A stretch of DNA of 64,000 nt from Thermoleophilia bacterium. GTDB lineage: Bacteria > Actinomycetota > Thermoleophilia > RBG-16-64-13. A model generated the notes under the pieces. That model was not told where the DNA came from. It was given only the letters and a program-made list of their open reading frames with translations, and did no database searches. A program made the translations under genes and the position numbers. Positions 7,501 to 17,276 of the stretch are shown here, one piece after another; positions within the stretch are counted from its first letter, which is position 1, and every line of letters starts with the position of its first letter. The stretch spans positions 2,376,822 through 2,440,821 of the forward strand of contig JAOSKU010000001.1 in the NCBI GenBank assembly GCA_027493445.1, written 5' to 3'.

Positions 7501-8459
7501 GCCGCCTCTACGATCTCGACGGGACCTTCCTTGCGCCGCACGAGCCGACCCTGCTCGAGCAGGATCTCCACGTGGCCGTAGACCTCCCGGAGGGCGAGGT
7601 AGGAGTGGTCGGCTCCGAGTCCCGGGAACATGCGCGCGCTGATCTCGAAGATGGTCCGGCCCCGGCCGGCGGCGGCGCGTACGTCTTCGAGGCGAATCTC
7701 ATGATGGGCCAGGATGGCGTCGATCCTGCTCGGAACGTCGCCGAACGATGGTCCATGGCCCGGAAGGGCCCGCCTCACCGGCAGGTCGCGAACCGTAGCC
7801 AGCGAACGGACGTAGTCGGGGAGCCCGCTGCGGGCCTTGCCCCCCTCGGAGATGTACAGCCCCGGGTTGGGTGTGATGTCGGAGAGCAGGTGGTCGCTGG
7901 AGATGAGCAACCCGTCGGCGGCACGGAAAAGTCCGATCAGACCCTCGGTGTGACCCGGCAGTTCGATGACCTGCAGATCGGGGCCCAATCCTCCCAAGAC
8001 CGCGGTGCCGTCCACTCCCACAGCGTCGGGCACCGACCCGGCCATGCCCAGGAAGACTCCGAAAAGATCATCCAGGCTGCCAGCGAGAGAGGCGGGCACC
8101 CCCCAGGGCTCCAGGAGCCCGTGCACGTCCTCGAGGTCGGCCCGCACACTCTTAGAGAATTCGCGCACACGATCCAGATCGCGCCGACCCACCAGTACGT
8201 CGCTACCGGCGAAGTCGCCGGCCAGGCCGTGATGGTCCACGTGGGCGTGCGTCACGACGATCAGGTCGACGTCGGCACGCTCGATTCCCAGTGTGCGCAG
8301 CCCACAGAGCAGGTCGTCTCGCGTCTTGGGATGGCGTATGCCGGTGTCCACCAACCCGGTCCGGTCACCCCGGAAGACGTAGACGTTCGTCTCCGGTGTG
8401 TCGAAGGGCGTGAACACCGGGATCCTATAGAGACCCGCGCCTTCCTCGAAGACGGGCAT
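7497..8459 (-). CDS. MBL-fold metallo-hydrolase
   Basis: A metallo-beta-lactamase-fold hydrolase of about 320 residues. The metal motif THAHVDHHG (HxHxDH) lies near residue 70, followed by further ligand positions in ELPGHTEG, ISSDHLL and LPGHGPSF. A C-terminal helical extension (EIRLEDVRAAAGRGRTIFEISARMFPGL, then HVEILLEQGRLVRR) is a winged-helix-like tail seen in hydroxyacylglutathione hydrolase and LACTB2-type relatives. The likely start is the ATG at 8459 with GGGGGA just upstream; the frame is open to 8495. It overlaps the M24 peptidase gene by 4 nt. The substrate is unknown, perhaps a thioester or ester. Confidence 0.87.
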   Translation of the reverse strand: MPVFEEGAGLYRIPVFTPFDTPETNVYVFRGDRTGLVDTGIRHPKTRDDLLCGLRTLGIERADVDLIVVTHAHVDHHGLAGDFAGSDVLVGRRDLDRVREFSKSVRADLEDVHGLLEPWGVPASLAGSLDDLFGVFLGMAGSVPDAVGVDGTAVLGGLGPDLQVIELPGHTEGLIGLFRAADGLLISSDHLLSDITPNPGLYISEGGKARSGLPDYVRSLATVRDLPVRRALPGHGPSFGDVPSRIDAILAHHEIRLEDVRAAAGRGRTIFEISARMFPGLGADHSYLALREVYGHVEILLEQGRLVRRKEGPVEIVEAA

Positions 8460-8583
8460 GATCCCCCTGCGCCGTTGAATCATTGAAGGGTCCATTCCGA
8501 AGCCACCGGCAGGCTACCAGAAAGCGAGCGCCGGAACCAAGAAGGCGGCCCCATCCGGCGGAGTGAACCCGAGCGTGGCCCCC

Positions 8584-9996
8584 TCACTCCCCACGCTCCT
8601 CCATCTGCCGGGCTCGTTCAAGATCGGCGGGTTCGTCGATATCGAACGCCTCGCGGCCAACCGCCTCCACACCCACCACCGCCGAGGCGTATCGCCGCAG
8701 AAGAGGCCGCGCCCCCTGATCGCCCTGGAGTTCCAGCACCTGGGGCAGCAGCGAGCGGTGCAGCACCAGCGGGGGGCGGACCCGGCCGTCCACCCGCAGG
8801 CCGACGGCGGCCGCGCGGAGATGGAGTGCGCGGGCCCCCAGAAGCCGGCCGATCGTCGCGGCCGTTACGAAAGGCTGGTCTCCCAGAAGCACCACGATGT
8901 CACGGGCCCGCGCAACGGCGCCGACCCCCACCCGCAGCGACGAGGCCATGCCCGAAGCGGCCTCCGCATTCCTGACCACGCGGAACCCCCCGCCTGGAAC
9001 TTCCCGCCTCAGGCTGGCCGCCACCCGGCCCGCGTCCTCTCCAGCGACCACCAGCACCTCGGCGCAGGCGCCGCCCGCCAGAGCGGCGCCCACCACTCGG
9101 CCGAGGACCGTGCCCTGACCCAAAGGGGCCAGGACCTTGTCGCCGCCCATGCGTCGGGCAAGCCCAGCGGCCAAGATCACGGCGGCCGGCCGCAGGTCGG
9201 CCGGCCGCAGGCATTCCACGGAGCCCCCTGCGTCGGGCGGCCACCAGCGCGGGTCGCCGGGCGAACCGAGCGCGCCGGCCCAGACCTCGAAAGGGGCCCG
9301 CGCCGCGGCCGCGCGCAGCGCGGCCGCCGGCGGAGCCAGGTCGGCCTTGTTCAGGTAGGCCAGAAAGCATGCCCCGGCCGGCACCGCCTCCGCGTAACCC
9401 CGCTCCAAGGCGTCGAGCAAGCTTGCCGGCGGCAGGATGGCGCCCACCTCCCGGCCGAGAAGAGCCGCAAGAAGTTCGGGGCGGTGAACGTGCTCGTCGT
9501 CGAGGGGAACGCCCTGGGCCTCGAGGCCGGCCACGCCGGCTACCAAAGACACGCCGCTTGGGAGCACCGGCTCCCAAGCGGCGGGCGCCTTCAGAGGACG
9601 CCCCAGAGAACCATCGGCCTCCACGAGAACGGCCGTGACTCCGGGCAGGTCACGAAGCACGGGGATCCATTCCGATGGCAGTCCTTGGAGCTTGCCCTGG
9701 GAGGAGACGCGCCGTCCCACCAGCGGGCTGAAGGGCCCGCCGCCGGCCGCCGCCGCCAAGGCCTCGACCAGTCCCTCGATGGTCTCGGCAACCACCAAGG
9801 GCCGCCCACCCGGCCCGGGCGGGCGCACCTTCGTGGTGGTGGTAAGCACCACGTGCGCCCCTTCGGCCTCGTACGCCCGAGCCAACGCCTCGAGCAGCGA
9901 GCTCTTACCCCCGGCGCCCACGACGGCCACCACCTCCGACGGCCCCAGGCGCCAGCGCTCGGGCAGACCCGCGCTCCGATCGCCGGACATCACCAT
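8584..9996 (-). CDS. YqeC-like / MocA-like fusion, molybdenum hydroxylase maturation protein
   Basis: A 470-residue two-domain protein. Residues about 20-240 resemble YqeC, the putative selenium-dependent hydroxylase accessory protein: a P-loop-like VVGAGGKSSLLEALA, TTTTKV, and VLVEADGSLGRPLKAP. Residues about 275-465 form a MobA/MocA-type nucleotidyltransferase: VILAAGLARRMGGDKVLAPLG, VLLGDQPFV and FDIDEPADLERA. MocA-type enzymes add CMP to molybdopterin to make the cytosine dinucleotide cofactor of xanthine dehydrogenase-family enzymes. The gene is divergent from exactly such an enzyme at 10.1-13.9 kb, with a candidate TetR-type operator between them. The fusion is inferred from motif order. 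Confidence 0.85.
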   Translation of the reverse strand: MVMSGDRSAGLPERWRLGPSEVVAVVGAGGKSSLLEALARAYEAEGAHVVLTTTTKVRPPGPGGRPLVVAETIEGLVEALAAAAGGGPFSPLVGRRVSSQGKLQGLPSEWIPVLRDLPGVTAVLVEADGSLGRPLKAPAAWEPVLPSGVSLVAGVAGLEAQGVPLDDEHVHRPELLAALLGREVGAILPPASLLDALERGYAEAVPAGACFLAYLNKADLAPPAAALRAAAARAPFEVWAGALGSPGDPRWWPPDAGGSVECLRPADLRPAAVILAAGLARRMGGDKVLAPLGQGTVLGRVVGAALAGGACAEVLVVAGEDAGRVAASLRREVPGGGFRVVRNAEAASGMASSLRVGVGAVARARDIVVLLGDQPFVTAATIGRLLGARALHLRAAAVGLRVDGRVRPPLVLHRSLLPQVLELQGDQGARPLLRRYASAVVGVEAVGREAFDIDEPADLERARQMEERGE

Positions 9997-10040
9997 GTTC
10001 TGGCGAGACCGGCGGTCCCGGTGCTATACTGGACCGGATA

Positions 10041-10060
10041 TTGGTTGGTCGGCCAGTTAA
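10041..10060 (+). promoter_or_regulatory. Candidate TetR-type operator, molybdenum hydroxylase/YqeC-MocA divergent region
   Basis: TTGGTTGGTCGGCCAGTTAA fits the pseudo-palindrome TTnnnTGGYCGRCCAnnnAA with a core of 9 matches in 10 and both flanking TT/AA pairs. It sits between the divergent maturation and hydroxylase genes. A TATACT hexamer lies just upstream at 10025-10030. Five further sites of the same form occur in the window. Confidence 0.65.
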
Positions 10061-10136
10061 TGACCGGGGTCGCGCTCGGAACAGGGCCGATCCGCGTGGA
10101 TGCGCTGGTCCGTCGCCATAGAGGGGGTTTGAGCCC

Positions 10137-11009
10137 ATGTATCTGCCGGACTTCGACTACTACGCTCCCGGAAGCCTGGAGGAGGCGTGTGGACTCCTCC
10201 GCACGCTGGGACCGGGCGCCAAAGTGCTCGCCGGGGGCACCGACCTTCTGGTGAAGATGAAGCACGGCTTGGTGGTCCCGGAAGCCGTGGTGTCGCTCAA
10301 AGCGCTCCATGAGCTGAAAGGTATCACCTACGACCCTGATCGAGGCGTGGTCATCGCCGCTCTGGCCACCCATAACGACCTGGTGGACTCCCCGGTGCTG
10401 CATAAACGCTTCCTTTCGGTCAGCGAAGCCGCCCACCAAATGGCGAACAACCAGATCCGCAATCGAGGCACGGTGGGTGGCAACCTGGTCAACGCCATCC
10501 CCTCGGCCGATCTGCCGCCCATCCTCATCGCCTTGGGGGCGCAGATCACGCTGGTCAGCCGAGCGAGCAGCCGCACCGTCCCGTTGGAGAGCTTCTTCAC
10601 CGGTCCCAGCTGCTGCGTCATCGACCCGGTGGACGAGATCCTCACGGAGATCGTCATCCCGAATCAGCCCACGACGGGCAGCACTTACATCAAGTTCGGC
10701 CTGCGCCGCTCCGGAGCCCTCTCGGTGGCGGGAGTAGCCGTGGCCGTCACCATGGCCGGTGACGTGATCGAGGACGCTCGCATCAGCATGGGCGCAGTCT
10801 ACCCCGTGCCGGTGCGGGCGGAGGACGCCGAGAAGGCGCTGATCGGTAAGACTTGGAGTGAGGCCCTCCTCGAGGAGGCGGGCGAGGCCGCGGCCTGCTG
10901 CGCCCTCCCCATATCCGACATCCGGGGATCGTCGGAGTACCGCCTCGACCTGGTTCGGGTCTTGACCCGCCGGGCGCTCAGGCGGGCCATCACCGAGGGC
11001 CACGTCTAG
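10137..11009 (+). CDS. Molybdenum hydroxylase, FAD-binding (medium) subunit
   Basis: A 290-residue CoxM/CutM-type subunit. It has both flavin motifs of the family, [12 protein letters not shown] (about residues 37-48) and [21 protein letters not shown] (about 110-130). In the three-subunit xanthine dehydrogenase family this subunit receives electrons from the Fe-S subunit and passes them to an external acceptor. It lacks the roughly 40-residue Cys-containing insertion that carries the extra [4Fe-4S] cluster in 4-hydroxybenzoyl-CoA reductase HcrB, so a canonical HcrABC assignment is not supported. It is the first gene of a three-gene operon with the small and large subunits. Confidence 0.92.
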   Translation: MYLPDFDYYAPGSLEEACGLLRTLGPGAKVLAGGTDLLVKMKHGLVVPEAVVSLKALHELKGITYDPDRGVVIAALATHNDLVDSPVLHKRFLSVSEAAHQMANNQIRNRGTVGGNLVNAIPSADLPPILIALGAQITLVSRASSRTVPLESFFTGPSCCVIDPVDEILTEIVIPNQPTTGSTYIKFGLRRSGALSVAGVAVAVTMAGDVIEDARISMGAVYPVPVRAEDAEKALIGKTWSEALLEEAGEAAACCALPISDIRGSSEYRLDLVRVLTRRALRRAITEGHV

Positions 11010-11062
11010 CCCGCCGGCCTCCCGGCTCGATATCCACCGCACGAAAGGAGGGGGACCCACCC

Positions 11063-11590
11063 ATGCAGGCCATATCCGACAGGCAAGGCGTCAAACGCTA
11101 CGTGATCGACCTCAACGTCAACGACGATCCACACACGGTGGTGGTCAAGGCCAACACCCTGCTCGTGAACGTGCTCCGCGACGAGCTCGACCTCACCGGC
11201 ACGAAGAAAGGCTGCGAGCTCGGTGACTGCGGCTCGTGCACGGTGCTGCTCGACGGCAAGCCCGTCGACTCCTGCCTGGTCCTGGCCCTGGAGGCGGATG
11301 GAGCCGACGTCGTGACCGTCGAGGGCGTGGCCGAGAGCGGCGAGCTCGATCGCCTGCAGCAGTCGTTTCTCGACAACGCCGCCGTGCAGTGCGGCTACTG
11401 CACGCCGGGCATGCTCCTGTCGGCCAAGGCCCTGCTCACGCGGAACCCCCACCCTACCGAACCGGAGGTCCGTCAGGCCATCGCCGGCAACCTCTGTCGC
11501 TGCACGGGCTACGTGAACATCGTCAAGGCCGTGCTGGCGGCCGGCGATGGCGCCTCCGCCGAGCTCGCGACCACCGGAGGGGAGGCCTAG
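11063..11590 (+). CDS. Molybdenum hydroxylase, [2Fe-2S] (small) subunit
   Basis: A 175-residue CoxS-type subunit with both [2Fe-2S] sites: plant-type [15 protein letters not shown] plus Cys in VDSCLVL in the first half, and QCGYCTPGM plus NLCRCTGY in the helical second half. It carries electrons from the molybdenum site to the FAD subunit. The ATG at 11063 follows a strong AAAGGAGGGGG ribosome-binding region, and the stop codon abuts the start of the large subunit, so the genes are cotranscribed. Confidence 0.95.
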   Translation: MQAISDRQGVKRYVIDLNVNDDPHTVVVKANTLLVNVLRDELDLTGTKKGCELGDCGSCTVLLDGKPVDSCLVLALEADGADVVTVEGVAESGELDRLQQSFLDNAAVQCGYCTPGMLLSAKALLTRNPHPTEPEVRQAIAGNLCRCTGYVNIVKAVLAAGDGASAELATTGGEA

Positions 11591-13929
11591 ATGAGCGCCG
11601 TGACCAAGAACGACTGGGCCGTGATCGGCAAGAGCGTCCCCAAGATCGACGGGCGGGACAAGATCACGGGGGTGGCCAAGTACACCGCCGACCTGAAGTT
11701 CCCCAACATGCTCTACGGCAAGATCCTCACCAGCCCGTACGCGCACGCCCGCATCATCTCCATCGACACCTCCGAGGCTGAGAAGATCCCCGGGGTGAAA
11801 GCGGTGGTCACCCACCGGGACGCGCCCACCCTGAAATACGGGCTCAGCCCCGCCCGCTGGGACGAGAACATCTTCTGTGTCGACACCGTCAAGTTCGTCG
11901 GAGACAAGGTTGCGGCCGTGGCCTGCGTCGACGAGGAGACCTGCTACAAGGCCCTCAAGGCCATCAAGTTGGAGTACGAAGAGCTCCCCGCCGTTCTCGA
12001 CCCGTTGCGCGCCACCAGCGACGATCAGCCCCAGATCCACGAGGAGTTCCCCCGGAACATCAATACCGAGATCCACCAGGACTTCGGCGACGTGGAGGAG
12101 GCCTTCCGCCAAGCCCACTACGTCCGCACCGACACCTTCGTGGGCAACCGCACCTACCAGACGCCGATCGAGCCGCACACGGCCACCTCGATGTGGGAGG
12201 GCGACAAGCTCACCGTCTACTCGAGCACCCAGTCGCCCCATTACTTCCAGTACTACATCGCTCGGGAGTTCGGGCTGCCCATGGGGAATGTGCGCGTTCT
12301 GAAGACGTACGTGGGCGGCGGCTTCGGGGGCAAGCTCGAGCCCACCGGTCTTGAGTTCGCCGGCGCCGTGCTGGCGAAGATCACCGGCCGCCCAGTGAAG
12401 ATGTTCTACGATCGAGCCGAGATGTTCGCCCACAACCGCGGACGTCACCGGCAGTACATGACCTTGACCACCGGCGTCGACGAGAACGGCAAGATCCTGG
12501 GCGTGCACGCCGATTTCGTCATGGACGGCGGCGCGTACACCAGCCTGGGCATCGCCACCGCCTACTACGCGGGGGCCATGCTGACCCTCACCTACGAGTT
12601 CGACAACTTCAAGTTCGACATGGTGCGCGTGTACACCAACCTGCCCGCTTGCGGGGCCCAGCGCGGCCATGGAGCCCCCCAGCCCCGGTACGCCTTCGAA
12701 GCCCACCTGGACAACATCGCCAAGCACCTGGGCATCGACCCCATGGACATCCGCATCCTAAACGCCCGCCGGCCCAACACGGTGACTCCCAACGACTTCC
12801 TGGTGAACTCCTGCGAGATGAAGGCCTGCCTAGAGAAGGCCCGAGCGATCTCCGGCTGGGACGAGAAGAGAGGCAAGCTGCCCAAGGGCCGGGGCATTGG
12901 CGTGGCCACCGGCAGCTTCGTAACCGGAGCCGGCTACCCCATCTACCGCACCGACTTGCCCCACGCCGCCGCCATGATCAAGGTGGGGGAGGACGGGACC
13001 GCGGCCACCCTCTATACCGGAGCGGTGGACATTGGCCAGGGTTCGGACACGGTCCTCTGCCAGATGGCCGCCGAAGCCATGGGCTACACGTACGAGCAGA
13101 TGAAGATCGTGGCCGCCGACACGGAGACCACCCCCACGACTTCGGAGCCTATGCCAGCCGCCAGACCCTCATGTCGGGGGCAGCCGTGCGCGAGGCCGGC
13201 CTCGAGGTCAAGAAGCAGCTGCTCGAGACGGCCGCCGAGATGCTCGACTATCCGGAGATCGAGCTCGACGTCAAGAACGGTGAGATCTTCTCACCGGGTA
13301 ACCCGAACGTCAGCCTGCCGTTCACCGACGTGGCCCGCAGGCACTTCGTGACCAAGGGCCCCCTGATCGGCAAAGGCTCGTACACGCCCCCCAAGCTGGG
13401 CGGCACCTTCAAGGGCGCGGCGGTGGGCACCTCGCCCGCCTACAGCTTCGCGGCTCAGGTGTCGGAGGTCGAGATCGATGAGGAGACCGGCGAGGTCAAG
13501 GTGCTCGACGTCTGGGATGTGCACGACTGCGGCACGGTGATCAACCCCAGCCTGCTCCACGCTCAGGTGCACGGGGCCCTCTTCATGGGGATGGGCGAGT
13601 CCATCTGGGAGGAAGTCAAGTTCGACGACAAGGGCCGCATCCTCAACGCCAACCTCTCCGAGTACCGGCTGCCCACTGCCCTGGATATGCCGCGGGTCCA
13701 CTCGCAACTGGTGGAATCGTACGAGCCGGCCGGTCCTTGGGGAGTCAAGGAGGTCGGAGAAGGGGCCACCCTGCCCACCATGGGCTGCTTCCGCAACGCC
13801 ATCTTCGACGCCATGGGCGTGAGCGTCGACAGCCTGCCTCTGGGCTATGAGAAGGTGTGGCGGGCGCTCAAGGAGAAACGCGAGAGGGGGAACGGCCTGG
13901 GAGTGATCGACGGACCGCCCGTGGCCTGA
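11591..13929 (+). CDS. Molybdenum hydroxylase, molybdopterin-binding (large) subunit, one frameshift
   Basis: About 779 residues after restoring one C in the C5 run 13131-13135, where AADTETTP continues as HDFGAYASRQT. Xanthine dehydrogenase-family features are the N-terminal GKSVPKIDGRDKITG, the pterin loop YVGGGFGGK (about 236-244), ACGAQRGHGAPQPRYAFE in place of the CoxL active-site loop, VDIGQGSDTV, and the C-terminal VKEVGEGATLP whose Glu is the usual catalytic base. It hydroxylates or reductively dehydroxylates an N-heterocyclic, aldehyde or aryl-CoA substrate. The RGHG loop and aromatic gene context suggest an aryl-CoA or aromatic substrate, but that is inference. Confidence 0.9.
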
Positions 13930-14017
13930 CGCCGTTCGACCCCTATCGCGGAGCCCGAGGGGCCCGGCCGACGACCTCGCCGCCCGCGGATGGTCTCAGC
14001 GCGCATCCGCAATCCCG

Positions 14018-14047
14018 TTGACAGGCCTTCCTAGCGGCCAGTAGTAT
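14018..14047 (+). promoter_or_regulatory. Sigma-70-type promoter of the SLH protein gene
   Basis: A consensus TTGACA (14018-14023), an 18-bp spacer and TAGTAT (14042-14047) about 50 nt upstream of the ATG at 14096, which has its own GGGAGGGGGG ribosome-binding tract. Confidence 0.65.
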
Positions 14048-14095
14048 GGGGCCGGTTCGTGTTGCTTCAGAAGCGTGGACGAGGGAGGGGGGGCC

Positions 14096-15670
14096 ATGTC
14101 GCATTTCGCTTGGCCAGGGATGGCCGTACGTAAGCGCCGAGGGAGGAAGCAGGCGGTATTGTCGGTTGCCCTCCTGGCTGCCCTCGCACTGATCGCAGCC
14201 CTGGGGTTGGGGGGGACGGCCGCCGCGCAGGTGTTCTCCGACGTGCCGCAGAACAATCCCTACCGCGAGGCCATCGAGGGCATGCGCGCCCTGCAGATCA
14301 TCGACGGGTATCCTCAAGGCGACGGGACGGTGCTGTTCAAGCCCGGCAACCCCGTGTGGCGGGCCCAGTTCGCCAAGATGGTCGACGGCGTCATGCAGCT
14401 GCAACCGACCGAAGACCTGACCTCCCCCTTCACCGATCTGGGAAACGACGACCCGAACAGCCTCTACCCCCACGAGTATGTGGCCGCCGCCTTCGCAGCC
14501 GGCATCACCAAAGGCACCACGGCCACGACCTTTGGCCCTTACGACGACATCAAGCGGGCCCAGGTCGTGACCATGATCGTGCGGGCCCTCCAGAGCCTGC
14601 AACCCGGCCTGTTGGTGGATCCGCCGGCAGGCTACCACAGCGCAGTGGGATCCTTCGACACCACCCACTCGCTCAACATGGACGTGGCCGACTATAATGG
14701 CCTGCTGAACGGGCTGCTGGGCTACGGCTCCAGCTGGGATCCCTACGCCAAGGCATCGCGGGGCGAGGTCGCTCAGATGCTGTGGAACATCCTCAGTCCG
14801 GCGACGCAACCGGGCATCATGCCCCCGATCGACGAGCTGCAGCCGGCCATTGCCGTCTATGCGCTCGATCTGACCCTGGGCGGGACCATCTCGTTCAGTG
14901 GGGTGCCCGGTCCACCGCTTCCTCTTGACGTGACCCCGATCTCCGCGCAGCTGACCGTGGAGATCCTCGGCTTCGAAGCAGGCCTGGCCAGCTTCTCCGT
15001 GACCATCGAGCAAACGGAGATGGACGGGCAGCCCGCCGGTGGCGGAGCCCTGGTCGTAACATTCGACATGAACACCCAGGGAGAGATCGTCTCCATGGAG
15101 GTCGATGGTGAGCCCATGGCCCCGGACGATCTGGCAGGGGTATCCGCCGCCTTCTCCCATATTTTCGGCGCCTTCCTGGCCCCATTGCGGGTTTCTCTGC
15201 ACGACGTAGGCGACGAGTGGCAAGGCGGCTCCACCTACGAATTGCAGGATGGGGATGGCGAGATCTCCTCGCAGACCTCTATCACCCTGGCCGCGCTGGA
15301 CGAGGTGGGGAGCCGCCGGATCGCCACAGTCGATTTCGTGACCGACTCGACCATCGACGCCCTATTCGATTTCGACCTGGCGCCCCTCCTCGAGGGTATG
15401 ACCATCACTCCGCTGGCCGTCGGACCGGCCACGGAGATGATCGCCGTCTTCAGCGTCGATGGCACCATGTATGAAGAAGGCTCCCTGCAGATCGACACCG
15501 CGACCGGGCTGCCGGTGGCGTCCGATGGCGACTTCGACCTCAGCCTCGACATCGATATCGTGCAGCTGCCGGCCGAGCTCGGCGACCTCATCGACCTGGA
15601 CCAGCTGTTGACGCTTGGTACCATCGGGCTCGACCTCCACGGCACCTTCGACCTCCAAGAGCTGCCCTGA
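14096..15670 (+). CDS. Secreted S-layer-homology (SLH) domain protein
   Basis: A 524-residue surface protein. A basic n-region (RKRRGRKQ) and hydrophobic helix ending GGTAAAQ form a signal peptide of about 41 residues. Three SLH repeats follow: VFSDVPQNNPYREAIEGM, SPFTDLGNDDP...ITKGTTATTFGPYDDIKRAQ, and a last one around LLNGLLGYGSSWDPYAKASRGEVAQML. SLH domains anchor proteins to secondary wall polymers. The remaining 290 residues are acidic and rich in alternating hydrophobic strands (SAQLTVEILGFEAG, VSMEVDGEPMAPDD), probably beta-sheet and resembling lipid-binding lipoprotein-like folds, but I cannot name the family. It has its own promoter, and a strong hairpin follows downstream. Confidence 0.88.
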   Translation: MSHFAWPGMAVRKRRGRKQAVLSVALLAALALIAALGLGGTAAAQVFSDVPQNNPYREAIEGMRALQIIDGYPQGDGTVLFKPGNPVWRAQFAKMVDGVMQLQPTEDLTSPFTDLGNDDPNSLYPHEYVAAAFAAGITKGTTATTFGPYDDIKRAQVVTMIVRALQSLQPGLLVDPPAGYHSAVGSFDTTHSLNMDVADYNGLLNGLLGYGSSWDPYAKASRGEVAQMLWNILSPATQPGIMPPIDELQPAIAVYALDLTLGGTISFSGVPGPPLPLDVTPISAQLTVEILGFEAGLASFSVTIEQTEMDGQPAGGGALVVTFDMNTQGEIVSMEVDGEPMAPDDLAGVSAAFSHIFGAFLAPLRVSLHDVGDEWQGGSTYELQDGDGEISSQTSITLAALDEVGSRRIATVDFVTDSTIDALFDFDLAPLLEGMTITPLAVGPATEMIAVFSVDGTMYEEGSLQIDTATGLPVASDGDFDLSLDIDIVQLPAELGDLIDLDQLLTLGTIGLDLHGTFDLQELP

Positions 15671-15692
15671 TAGGCGACCCACTCGCGCTACC

Positions 15693-17150
15693 GTGCGCCA
15701 CCGTTTGAAGGACGCCGATTCGCGCGGGGGTGGGATCCGAGACCGGATCTCACCCCCGCGCTTCGTGGCCGTCATCGTGGCTGTGGCCGCGCTGGCCGGC
15801 ACGCCGGCCAGCGCGGCCACAGCCGGCACCGCCGCTCTGCTCCCCGACATGCGGAAGTACCTGGCCTCGCTCTACTTCGACGGCCTGGATGGGAACGACG
15901 GCGGTGAGAGGGTCTTCCCCGTGCAAAACAGCGGCTCCACTGGAGAGGAGGGCAGGCCGCACGTCTTCAACGCCACCCAGGACGGCAATGGAGATGGGGT
16001 CGTCGACCCCGAGGACGCTCTGCAGAACATCCTGCCCTACCAGATCGGGACCGGGCTACGCGGCACCGGCCGCACGGGCTTGCCCGATCGGGGGCCGAAC
16101 GACCAGACCCCGGCCGTCTACGTGCACCGGGTAGCCCTCACCGGGGCCTGGGCACGCTGGATTGTGTACCAGTACTGGCTCTACTACGCCGACAACGACT
16201 GGCTCAACCATCACGAGCACGACTGGGAAGCCTACTTCGTCTACCTGCGGGACGGGGAACCGACCACGGTCCGGCTGAGCTTCCACGGCGGCTTCTTCGC
16301 TCACGACTGGCGGGTGTTCCTGGATCGCGGCCTTGTGGAGGATGGCACCCACCTTAGGCTGAGTGTGGACCGCGGCTCACACGCCTTCCTCTCCCCGGGC
16401 GCCGGGCTGCAGGATGGAGTACGCCTCGGCTACGACGGGACCGTCACCGCCCGCGGCGGCCGCCTCGACGCGGGGGATGGGGGCTCGTTCCCCTTCGTGC
16501 TCATCTCGGACGAGACGTCGCCGCTGCTTTACGCCTATGGAGACCCCCTCTACCTCGAAGGCGAGAACGACGACCTGCGACCGGCCCCCTGGGCTCAGCC
16601 GGAATGGACCGCGCCTCCTCCGCCATACGGCTTCTACTCCGGGCCCGGTCCCACCGGTCCGGGGGCTCCTCTGTTCTCCGACGTATCCCCGGCGGACGCC
16701 CGCGCGGAGGCCATCGCCGGGCTGCAGGCACTGGGCGTGCTGGACGGGTATCCCCGCGAAGGGGAGATCCGCTTTCAACCGGACGCGCCCTTGCTCCGGG
16801 CTCAGCTCGCCAAGATGGTGTGCCGCCTGCTGGGCCTGCCGCCGGGAGACACCTCCGCACCGTTCTCCGACCTGGGTCCCGACGACCCCTCCGATCCCTA
16901 CCCGCACCAGTACATCGCGGCGGCCGCCCGCGCCGGCCTGTTCATGGGTACAGGGTCGGGCAGATTCGCGCCCTACGCTCCGGTCACCCAGCGGCAGCTC
17001 GCGCTGATCGGTGAGCGGGCGATCCGGTCGGTCCACCCCACCGGCGGCCACAGCCCGCTCGACTTCGAGACAGCGGAGCAGCTTTGGGCGCCGGTCACCA
17101 GGGGCGAAGCGGCCTCGTTCCTCTGGACACTCAGGCGCCTGCTGAGCTGA
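15693..17150 (+). CDS. Secreted protein with Vps62-like N-terminal domain and C-terminal SLH domains
   Basis: About 485 residues. The N-terminus (VRHRLKDADSRGGGIRDR then FVAVIVAVAALAGTPASA) is a signal peptide. The middle domain contains WIVYQYWLYYADNDWLNHHEHDWEAYFVYL and LSFHGGFFAHDWRVF. The H-E-x-DWE pattern resembles the Vps62/TDA6-type family, whose function is not settled. The C-terminal third has SLH repeats (LFSDVSPADARAEAIAGLQ, APFSDLGPDDPSDPYPHQY) for wall anchoring. The start is unclear: a GTG at 15693 has no good ribosome-binding site, and two strong hairpins (15722-15761 and 15779-15824) lie inside the first 45 codons. Confidence 0.78.
   Translation: MRHRLKDADSRGGGIRDRISPPRFVAVIVAVAALAGTPASAATAGTAALLPDMRKYLASLYFDGLDGNDGGERVFPVQNSGSTGEEGRPHVFNATQDGNGDGVVDPEDALQNILPYQIGTGLRGTGRTGLPDRGPNDQTPAVYVHRVALTGAWARWIVYQYWLYYADNDWLNHHEHDWEAYFVYLRDGEPTTVRLSFHGGFFAHDWRVFLDRGLVEDGTHLRLSVDRGSHAFLSPGAGLQDGVRLGYDGTVTARGGRLDAGDGGSFPFVLISDETSPLLYAYGDPLYLEGENDDLRPAPWAQPEWTAPPPPYGFYSGPGPTGPGAPLFSDVSPADARAEAIAGLQALGVLDGYPREGEIRFQPDAPLLRAQLAKMVCRLLGLPPGDTSAPFSDLGPDDPSDPYPHQYIAAAARAGLFMGTGSGRFAPYAPVTQRQLALIGERAIRSVHPTGGHSPLDFETAEQLWAPVTRGEAASFLWTLRRLLS
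15722..15761 (+). terminator. Strong hairpin, probable terminator or attenuator between SLH genes
   Basis: An 18-bp stem with a single G-T wobble and the tetraloop AGAC: GCGCGGGGGTGGGATCCG pairs with CGGATCTCACCCCCGCGC. It starts 52 nt after the stop of the first SLH gene. No T tract follows. It lies within the N-terminal frame of the next gene. Confidence 0.55.
15779..15824. repeat. Perfect 22-bp inverted repeat within signal-peptide codons
   Basis: Positions 15779-15800 and 15803-15824 are exact reverse complements separated by AC. The segment encodes the signal-peptide core (AVAALAGTPASAATA) of the second SLH protein and would form a very stable RNA hairpin near its 5' end. Confidence 0.8.
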
Positions 17151-17276
17151 CCGGCGGGCCGCCCGGTTGCCACCCAGGGCAATAGCCCTCCGGCTGTGGC
17201 CGACGAACACCCGCCTGCGGGCCTCGAGCCAGCCGTACATGCTGAGCCCGAGCGCGCGGCGCAGCTCAGGCGAACC

